This document shows positions 1-4,754 of a stretch of 5,217 bases of DNA, piece after piece. The position numbers and the translations under genes were made by a program. Source of the DNA: Acidobacteriaceae bacterium (GTDB taxonomy: Bacteria > Acidobacteriota > Terriglobia > Terriglobales > Acidobacteriaceae); the NCBI GenBank assembly GCA_003132825.1, contig PKYX01000464.1, positions 1 through 5,217 on the forward strand, read 5' to 3'. The notes under the pieces are model-generated. The model saw only the letters and a program-made list of their open reading frames with translations. It was not told where the DNA came from and did no database searches. Position 1 is the stretch's first letter, and every line of letters begins with the position of its first letter.

Positions 1-2223
1 TTTACCCGCTACATTTTTCAACAGACCATTAATTCGAATGAGGCGTTTTTCGGACCCGTCCCGAGCGCGCAGGGGCAAATCGTCAATGTCCCCGGTCGCA
101 ACCAGCAGATCGGACTGGACCTCACTCATACTTTCAGCAACTCGTTCTTGAACCAGTTGCGCTTCAGCTACTCCCGAGCCTTTTCCGGATTTGAAGCGGG
201 TGCATTCCCCAACTGTACTTTAGCGACCTTCGGCGCCTGTCCGCCGCAGATCACGATTCAAGACCCCACGGCTCTCGGATTGGGCCAGAACGTTGAATTT
301 CCCCAGGGCCGCATCATCAACGTCTATCAACTGCAGGACAATGCCTCCATGATTCGCGGCCGGCACGTGATGAAATGGGGAGGTGAGTACGATAAGCAGC
401 GTTCCCCGAACTACGGTCTGTTCAACGGGAATGGAGCTTTCACTTATGCGGACTTCGACTCCTTCATCGCCAACACGCCGGTACCGGCCGACACGGCGGT
501 CGCTTATGGGCAACCGGTCTTGCGCTTCAAGGAAAACGATCTGGGGTTGTACTTTCAGGATGACTGGAGGGTCAAAGATAACCTCACCCTGAATCTCGGA
601 CTGCGATGGGATTTTTACCAGCAAGCCAGTAACCTGCTGCACGACGAGAGTGTGGCCCAGCAGTCCGGATCCAGTCCGCTCTGGGATCCCACGCTGCCGC
701 AGAGCCTGACCACGGTGCCAAAACTTCCGAACCAGTACCACAATTTTGGTCCGGTGGTGGGTTTTGCTTGGACTCCGCGAATCCTCGGCAACAGCCAGAC
801 CGTCGTTCGCGGCGGCTTCCGCATGGCTTATGATTTTGCTTACTACAACCTGGCCACCAATGTGGAGCAAAGCTCACCCTTCACCAACCTCGCCGACATT
901 CCGAACGCGGCCGGAACCGGTGCCGCGGGCTTACCGAGCGTCGCCACGCTTGACGGCGCGAGCATCGCTGCCGCGCTGTTTCCTCTGGCGCCAAAGGGAA
1001 ATCCCGGCTTTGCCACAGAAGTGCAGTTCGGGCCCAACTTCCGCAATCCCTACTCGGAGCAGTGGAACTTCGGCATCCAGCACCAATTCGGCAACCGGGT
1101 GGCGGCGGAAATCCGTTACGTCGGAAACCACGATCTGGGCAATTTCCAGGAAATCAATGGGAACCCAGATCTTCTGCCATTGATCGCCGATGGATTTGGC
1201 AAACTGATTCCAGCCGGGCTGACACCGTGCACCACTCCCGGGATGCCGGGATCGACTGGGACCGACCAGTTCGGAAATCCCGTAGGCTACGCCAACTGCA
1301 ACTTCAGCCGGGTCATCGAATACTCGAACTCCGGTTATTCCATTTACCACGGCATGCAAAGCCAACTGCGGGTGCAGAACTGGCATGGTTTTACCGGGGA
1401 GGCTTCCTACACTTACAGTAAGACCATTGACAACGCTTCGGAAGCTTTTTCAACCAATGCGGGCACCGTTTTTGATCTTGCCCAAAATCCCTTTGACGAT
1501 ACCAAAGCCGAGCGGGCAAATAGCACCTACGATTTCCCCAATGTGGTCAGCTTGCTATGGGTTTACGACCTGCCTTTCCGACGCCAGCAAGCGGGCTTCC
1601 TCGGGCGGCTCCTCGGTGGATGGGAGATCAATGGAGATTACCGCTATACCAGTGGTCAGCCGTGGACGGTGACGCAGAATGCAGGTCAGGGATTGTGTGA
1701 TCCAACCGACTTCACCAACGGTGCGCTGGACACCTGTCGCCCGATCCTCAACAGCCCCAGCGCCCCCTTCGATTCGGTTGGCCAGTGCATGAATGCAACC
1801 GCGGGCGACTGCGGCCTCATCAGCCTGAACACCGGGAATCCGATCGCCATGAGCCAGGCGCACTGGATTATTAACAATGTGGCTGCAGCACAGTTTTTCG
1901 GTTCTCCTTTCCTCGGAGTTGGCCGGAACACCGAACGAGGTCAGCCGATCAGCGCGGTCAACATGGCGGTGTTCAAGAACACGAAGGTCAATGAACGCCT
2001 CACCATCCAGTTCCAGGCGCAAGCGTTCAACCTGTTTAACCATCAATGGCTTGGCATACCGCTCGGCCTGGATGCCAATGACGCCGCCGCCAGCGTAAAC
2101 GGCATCAACACGTTTGGCAGTCTGGCGTTCAACCCCAATGGAGGAGACACGTTTGCCGGCAACATCATCACCGACGGCATTGGAAGGCGCCGCCTGCAGT
2201 TCGGGGCGAAGCTGATCTTCTAA
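1..2223 (+). CDS. TonB-dependent receptor, Oar-like, C-terminal part (5' truncated by window edge)
   Basis: The reading frame is open from base 1 to TAA at 2221-2223, giving 740 residues with no start in view; the TTG at 148 is internal. It is the beta-barrel part of a TonB-dependent outer-membrane transporter of the large Oar-like type common in Acidobacteriota. The N-terminal carboxypeptidase-regulatory-like domain and the plug must lie upstream. Family-typical stretches, numbered from base 1, are NPYSEQWN (about 349-356), SYTYSKTIDNAS (about 470), GGWEINGDYRYTSGQPW (about 540) and AFNLFNH (675-681). The protein ends in ...GAKLIF, and a terminal Phe is the usual outer-membrane barrel assembly signal. 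All eight cysteines fall in four close pairs (72/80, 410/433, 566/579, 596/604), probably surface-loop disulfides. The substrate cannot be told; glycans or other large organic ligands are family-level guesses. An intrinsic terminator follows, so it ends its transcript. Confidence 0.93.
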   Translation, partial: FTRYIFQQTINSNEAFFGPVPSAQGQIVNVPGRNQQIGLDLTHTFSNSFLNQLRFSYSRAFSGFEAGAFPNCTLATFGACPPQITIQDPTALGLGQNVEFPQGRIINVYQLQDNASMIRGRHVMKWGGEYDKQRSPNYGLFNGNGAFTYADFDSFIANTPVPADTAVAYGQPVLRFKENDLGLYFQDDWRVKDNLTLNLGLRWDFYQQASNLLHDESVAQQSGSSPLWDPTLPQSLTTVPKLPNQYHNFGPVVGFAWTPRILGNSQTVVRGGFRMAYDFAYYNLATNVEQSSPFTNLADIPNAAGTGAAGLPSVATLDGASIAAALFPLAPKGNPGFATEVQFGPNFRNPYSEQWNFGIQHQFGNRVAAEIRYVGNHDLGNFQEINGNPDLLPLIADGFGKLIPAGLTPCTTPGMPGSTGTDQFGNPVGYANCNFSRVIEYSNSGYSIYHGMQSQLRVQNWHGFTGEASYTYSKTIDNASEAFSTNAGTVFDLAQNPFDDTKAERANSTYDFPNVVSLLWVYDLPFRRQQAGFLGRLLGGWEINGDYRYTSGQPWTVTQNAGQGLCDPTDFTNGALDTCRPILNSPSAPFDSVGQCMNATAGDCGLISLNTGNPIAMSQAHWIINNVAAAQFFGSPFLGVGRNTERGQPISAVNMAVFKNTKVNERLTIQFQAQAFNLFNHQWLGIPLGLDANDAAASVNGINTFGSLAFNPNGGDTFAGNIITDGIGRRRLQFGAKLIF

Positions 2224-2246
2224 GAGACTGATCACCTGGATACTTT

Positions 2247-2282
2247 GAGGAGGAGCGAGCTAGCCCCTCCTCTTTTTCTTTT
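2247..2282 (+). terminator. Rho-independent terminator after the TonB-dependent receptor
   Basis: A 7-bp perfect stem, GAGGAGG (2247-2253) with CCTCCTC (2266-2272), is extended by two more pairs after one A/C mismatch. It is followed at once by a T-rich tract (TTTTTCTTTT, 2273-2282). It starts 23 bases after the receptor stop codon, which is where an intrinsic terminator should be. It insulates ispA from receptor transcription. Confidence 0.85.
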
Positions 2283-2320
2283 CTTGAAGATCCCGACTGC
2301 GTCCCTAGGCGTGCCGGGCG

Positions 2321-2336
2321 GGGCCGGCCGCGGCCC
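2321..2336 (+). other. GC-only hairpin in the receptor-ispA gap
   Basis: GGGCCG (2321-2326) pairs perfectly with CGGCCC (2331-2336) around a 4-base loop. There is no T-tract, so it is not a canonical terminator. It lies in a locally extreme GC stretch (about 2311-2340). No role can be assigned. Confidence 0.4.
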
Positions 2337-2379
2337 GGGCATTCGCTCAGGACTAGGACGCGGACGCAAAATAACCATC

Positions 2380-2399
2380 ATGCCGGAGGTGTCCGGCGT
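2380..2399 (+). other. Hairpin upstream of the ispA promoter
   Basis: GCCGGA (2382-2387) and TCCGGC (2392-2397) form a perfect 6-bp stem with loop GGTG. Two further outer pairs (one G-T wobble, one A-T) make it 8 bp. The sequence after it, TCCTTATTCTT, is only moderately T-rich. It could be a weak second terminator backing up the one at 2247, or a structured site next to the promoter; the sequence does not decide. Confidence 0.4.
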
Positions 2400-2442
2400 C
2401 CTTATTCTTGTCGCTTACTTTCGGGAGCCGGTAATGTTGCCT

Positions 2443-2451
2443 TGTTATACT
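2443..2451 (+). promoter_or_regulatory. Extended -10 promoter of ispA
   Basis: TGTTATACT matches the extended -10 pattern TGnTATAAT with one mismatch in the hexamer (TATACT, 2446-2451). No convincing -35 box lies 16-18 bases upstream, as is common for extended -10 promoters. Transcription would be expected to start about 7-9 bases downstream, at 2458-2460, which is on or next to the first ATG of ispA (2460). Confidence 0.55.
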
Positions 2452-2459
2452 CAACCCTC

Positions 2460-3341
2460 ATGCTCGCTCCGATTATGCAACAAGGCCAAGCGTTGACCGA
2501 CGCGGCGCTCGAGCGTCTTCTGCCCGCGGCCACGCAGCATCCTGTCTCAATTCATCAAGCGATGCGTCACAGCGTGTTTGCCGGAGGAAAGCGGCTCCGC
2601 CCCATTCTGTGCCTGCAAGCCAGCCAGATGATTGCCGGCGCCCTGCCTGCCGGCGTGGACGAACTGGGCGCCGCGCTCGAGATGTTGCACACCTACTCCC
2701 TCATCCATGATGATCTGCCGGCACTCGATAACGACGACTTGCGCCGCGGCCGTCCCACCTGCCATAAAGTCTTTGGCGATGCGATTGCAATTCTGGCGGG
2801 TGACGCGCTGCAGACGCAGGCCTACGAAGTGCTGGCGAAGCTTCGTTGTCCGGCGGAAGCGCGGGTCCGCATCATTGCAGAAATTGCGCGCGGGACGGGC
2901 ACGGTGGATGGCATGATCGGCGGCCAGGTTGTCGATCTTGAAGCCGAGCGCAGCCAGCCGGATGTCCAGATGATCGAGTACATCCATCGTTCGAAGACCG
3001 CCGCGCTCATCACCGCTAGCGTCGTAAGCGGCGGTCTGTATGCGGGCGCCGAGGATGCGGCTGTCACCCAGTTGCGAGCCTTTGGCCAGTCCATCGGCCT
3101 GGCTTTTCAGATTGTGGATGACGTGCTCGATGTCACCCAGACGTCGGAGCAGTTGGGCAAGACCGCCGGCAAAGACGCCGCTGCCCAGAAGGCAACCTAC
3201 CCTGCCCTGTTCGGGGTCGAGGAATCTCTGAAGAAGGCAGAGGGGCTGGCGGCGAGCGCCTGCGTGGCCCTGGCGAGCTTCGGGGCGCGGGCTGCCACCT
3301 TGAAGGAGTTGGCGATTTTCCTGGTCGAACGCAAGAACTAG
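2460..3341 (+). CDS. ispA: Polyprenyl synthetase, probable (2E,6E)-farnesyl diphosphate synthase
   Basis: This 293-residue protein has the normal length for bacterial type-II short-chain prenyltransferases, which condense isopentenyl diphosphate with allylic diphosphates in the cytoplasm to supply quinone, undecaprenyl and hopanoid synthesis. Visible motifs are GGKRLRP (42-48), which binds isopentenyl diphosphate; the first Asp-rich motif DDLPALD (84-90, the bacterial DDx4D form) followed by LRRG; a KT pair (179-180); FQ (216-217); and the second Asp-rich motif DDVLD (220-224). Tyr79, five residues before the first Asp-rich motif, is the bulky residue that usually stops the chain at C15, so farnesyl is more likely than geranylgeranyl diphosphate. 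ATG 2460 was chosen because it is the first ATG after the promoter; ATG 2475 is possible, and the upstream TTG 2442 would overlap the -10 box. No Shine-Dalgarno precedes either ATG. The hydrolase gene follows after 14 bases, so they are probably co-transcribed. Confidence 0.93.
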   Translation: MLAPIMQQGQALTDAALERLLPAATQHPVSIHQAMRHSVFAGGKRLRPILCLQASQMIAGALPAGVDELGAALEMLHTYSLIHDDLPALDNDDLRRGRPTCHKVFGDAIAILAGDALQTQAYEVLAKLRCPAEARVRIIAEIARGTGTVDGMIGGQVVDLEAERSQPDVQMIEYIHRSKTAALITASVVSGGLYAGAEDAAVTQLRAFGQSIGLAFQIVDDVLDVTQTSEQLGKTAGKDAAAQKATYPALFGVEESLKKAEGLAASACVALASFGARAATLKELAIFLVERKN

Positions 3342-3355
3342 CTTTCGGAGCAATC

Positions 3356-4318
3356 ATGAAGGCGGTCGTGGCAGGGGTGCTGCTATTTTGCTGGGCGACG
3401 ACTGCGGCCCATGCGGCAGAATCGTACTCTGACCTCGTCCATCACTTCGACTACGACCAGAAAGCCCCTCTCGACCTGCGGGAGGTGGGGGCGGAAACGC
3501 GGGAGGGCGTGACAATCCATGACATTTCCTACGCCAGCCCAAAGGGCGGCCGCGTCTCAGCCTACCTGGTTCTGCCCCCTGGCAAGGGTCCCTATGCCGG
3601 AATTCTGTTCGGGCACTGGGCTAAGGAGGGCTCGCCCGTCCGCAACCGGAAGGAGTTCCTGGATGAGGCGGTGGCGCTGGCGCACGCCGGCGCCGTGTCT
3701 TTGCTGATCGATGCCCCGTTCGCGCGGCCGGGATTCCATTCCGCGCCGGAGCCACTGAACTCCCAGGAGCCTCTCATCGAACAACAGCAGGTGATTGACC
3801 TGCGGCGCGGGGTAGATCTGCTGCGAAGCCGCAGTGAGGTCGATCCTGCCCGAATTGCCTATGTCGGGCACAGCTTCGACGCCGCCCTGGGCGGAATTTT
3901 GGCGGGGGTGGAGCGCCGCCTTCGGGCCTACGTATTGATGGCTGGAACTTTCAACGTCGCCCGATACTTGCATTCGGAAGATCCTCGCATCGTCGCTCTC
4001 CGCAAGCAGGTGGGGGAACAGCAACTGGATCAGTATCTCGCGACCTGGGACTGGCTGGATCCGGCACATTACGTGAGCCACACGGCCCCGGCGGCTATCT
4101 TCTTGCAGTACGCGGAGACGGATGAGTTTGTGCCGCGGGCACAGCGCCAACAGGACATCCGGCTGTTCAGAAAACCCAAGACCATCAGAATGTACGCGGG
4201 TACCGATCACGCCTTGGATGCCCAAGCCCGTCTCGACCGTTACCGCTGGCTGCGCCGGCAAATTCGGATCGACTCTAAGGCTGCGGCCTTTCTCGAGCAC
4301 GTGCCAGTCACGCAATGA
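3356..4318 (+). CDS. Exported alpha/beta hydrolase (dienelactone hydrolase-like)
   Basis: This 320-residue protein carries a type-I signal peptide: MK, a hydrophobic core (about 4-16) and AHA just before a cleavage site near 20/21. It is therefore probably periplasmic. The Cys12 context (LLFC) does not fit a lipobox. The mature part has the alpha/beta hydrolase order: an oxyanion-type GHW (86-88), LLIDAPF (116-122), the nucleophile elbow GHSFD (171-175, Ser173), an acid at Asp256 in ETDEFVP, and His285 in GTDHALD. The elbow has Asp175 where most family members have Gly. The substrate is unknown; ester, lactone or peptide hydrolysis are all possible. GGAG at 3347-3350 lies five bases before ATG 3356 and supports this start. 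The gene begins 14 bases after ispA, suggesting one operon, but the pairing gives no clear functional link. No intrinsic terminator is evident after it. Confidence 0.85.
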   Translation: MKAVVAGVLLFCWATTAAHAAESYSDLVHHFDYDQKAPLDLREVGAETREGVTIHDISYASPKGGRVSAYLVLPPGKGPYAGILFGHWAKEGSPVRNRKEFLDEAVALAHAGAVSLLIDAPFARPGFHSAPEPLNSQEPLIEQQQVIDLRRGVDLLRSRSEVDPARIAYVGHSFDAALGGILAGVERRLRAYVLMAGTFNVARYLHSEDPRIVALRKQVGEQQLDQYLATWDWLDPAHYVSHTAPAAIFLQYAETDEFVPRAQRQQDIRLFRKPKTIRMYAGTDHALDAQARLDRYRWLRRQIRIDSKAAAFLEHVPVTQ

Positions 4319-4369
4319 AGGTTGTTTCCATTATTCTGGTCCCACTTCTCTTCCCCGCGGAACCGCTGC

Positions 4370-4378
4370 TGTGATAAA
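4370..4378 (+). promoter_or_regulatory. Possible extended -10 promoter before the fluoride riboswitch
   Basis: TGTGATAAA has the TGn spacing and a 4/6 match to TATAAT. A start site about 7 bases later (near 4385) would put the first transcribed bases exactly at the 5' edge of the riboswitch. No good -35 box is seen. The call is weak on sequence and leans on position; read-through from the hydrolase gene is the alternative. Confidence 0.35.
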
Positions 4379-4386
4379 AACTAGAG

Positions 4387-4441
4387 ATAGCGATGGAATT
4401 CGCTCTAATCGCCAGGTTCTTGCCCGGCTGATGACTCCTAC
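4387..4441 (+). ncRNA. Fluoride riboswitch (crcB RNA motif)
   Basis: The order of conserved blocks matches the fluoride-sensing crcB motif. P1 is AGCG (4389-4392) with CGCT (4401-4404) around the loop ATGGAATT. A CTAAT joiner (4405-4409) follows. Then comes hairpin GCCAGG (4411-4416) with CCCGGC (4423-4428), one A/C mismatch inside. The hallmark 3' block TGATGACTCCTAC ends it (4429-4441). The pseudoknot pairs G4395-C4438, G4396-C4437, A4397-T4436 and T4399-A4434; A4398 faces C4435, a mismatch where related RNAs pair. The aptamer class binds fluoride with Mg2+ and turns on fluoride-export or resistance genes. The residual CrcB N-terminus encoded immediately downstream independently supports the identification. 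Confidence 0.87.
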
Positions 4442-4456
4442 CAATTTCTGAAGGAG
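4435..4456 (+). promoter_or_regulatory. Riboswitch expression platform: Shine-Dalgarno and its sequestering strand
   Basis: The Shine-Dalgarno AAGGAG (4451-4456) is complementary over five bases (AGGAG, 4452-4456) to CTCCT (4435-4439). Four of those five bases, C4435 to C4438, also belong to the aptamer pseudoknot strand, so the two pairings exclude each other. Without ligand the ribosome-binding site would be masked; with fluoride the pseudoknot would free it. No T-tract is present, so translational rather than transcriptional control is inferred. Confidence 0.65.
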
Positions 4457-4462
4457 AACCTC

Positions 4463-4516
4463 ATCGGGCTCGACTTGCTCACCATATCCCTAGGCGCAAT
4501 CGCCGGCGCCAATTGC
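4463..4516 (+). pseudogene. crcB: crcB 5' remnant (fluoride channel, about 18 codons)
   Basis: In the same frame as the following DUF190 piece, these codons read (I)GLDLLTISLGAIAGANC. That resembles the N-terminus of CrcB/Fluc fluoride channels, which begin with a first membrane helix of the form ...ISLGAxxGAxxRY. The likeness stops exactly where CrcB should continue with RY and about 100 further residues. The codon at ideal distance (six bases) from AAGGAG is ATC at 4463, where an ATG or GTG would be expected, so the original start may also have mutated. The fluoride riboswitch directly upstream, the classic crcB leader, strongly supports the identity even though the peptide is short. Confidence 0.65.
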
Positions 4517-4753
4517 TGGCGCCGGGAAAATGTTTACGCCGCTACTGCGATTCACCCGGCAGGGGGATTTCTGGGGCGGCACATGGTCGAGACCGCGCAT
4601 CTGCTCGACGCTGAGGGCCAACGGCCGCTGATTGTCATCTTTGTGGACACCGACGAGCCCGTGAGCCGCGTCCTTCCCGTGTTGAAAGAAATGGCTACCC
4701 ATCGACTGATCGTGCGCGAGAACGTGGTGCTCGAGCAGGGTAACCTCGGCTGA
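4475..4753 (+). CDS. DUF190 domain protein fused to crcB start; probable deletion remnant
   Basis: The frame gives 92 residues from TTG 4475, the only conventional in-frame start (TTG), ending at TGA 4751-4753. Residues 1-14 are CrcB-like; from Trp15/Arg16 (4517-4520) onward it resembles DUF190: RRENVYAAT, GGF, a TAHLL-type segment, PLIVIFVDTDE, VLPVLKEM and a LIVRENV strand. DUF190 proteins are small, soluble, PII-like (ferredoxin-like) proteins often encoded next to crcB. This one lacks about the first third, including the strand that normally starts the fold. The simplest reading is one in-frame deletion joining crcB codon ~18 to the middle of the DUF190 gene; the product is probably non-functional, though a short chimera could be made. 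TTG 4475 is 18 bases from the Shine-Dalgarno, too far to be a confident start. bshB1 begins one base after the stop. Confidence 0.7.
   Translation: MLTISLGAIAGANCWRRENVYAATAIHPAGGFLGRHMVETAHLLDAEGQRPLIVIFVDTDEPVSRVLPVLKEMATHRLIVRENVVLEQGNLG
4503..4525. repeat. Inverted repeat at the crcB-DUF190 junction
   Basis: CCGGCGCCA (4503-4511) and TGGCGCCGG (4517-4525) are a perfect 9-bp inverted repeat with a 5-base spacer. It covers the point (about 4516/4517) where CrcB-like codons give way to DUF190-like codons. It may mark or have promoted the deletion, or it may be chance in GC-rich codons. Confidence 0.6.
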
Positions 4754-4754
4754 C

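Noticed and set aside
148..150. TTG as the start of the receptor gene
   Set aside because: The frame is open upstream to base 1, the sequence there already looks like barrel, and the plug domain is missing, so the true start lies outside the window.
2442..2444. TTG as the start of ispA
   Set aside because: It overlaps the -10 promoter element and adds six residues not expected at the N-terminus of the family.
2245..2496. 83-codon forward frame in the receptor-ispA gap
   Set aside because: It begins inside the terminator stem, runs through GC-rich hairpins and into ispA in another frame, and shows no recognisable protein features.
2547..3353. Long antisense open frame (268 codons) opposite ispA, and similar ones at 3557-4315, 1555-2235, 931-1386 and 220-870
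   Set aside because: The forward strand encodes recognisable proteins across these spans. Long antisense frames are expected in GC-rich coding DNA, and their translations show no family motifs.
4351..4368. Possible terminator between the hydrolase gene and the riboswitch (CCGCGG/CCGC palindromes)
   Set aside because: The possible stems are too short or have loops under three bases, and no T-tract follows.
4122..4451. 109-codon forward frame spanning the hydrolase end and the riboswitch
   Set aside because: It is an out-of-frame shadow of the hydrolase gene; its tail is the riboswitch RNA, not protein-coding sequence.
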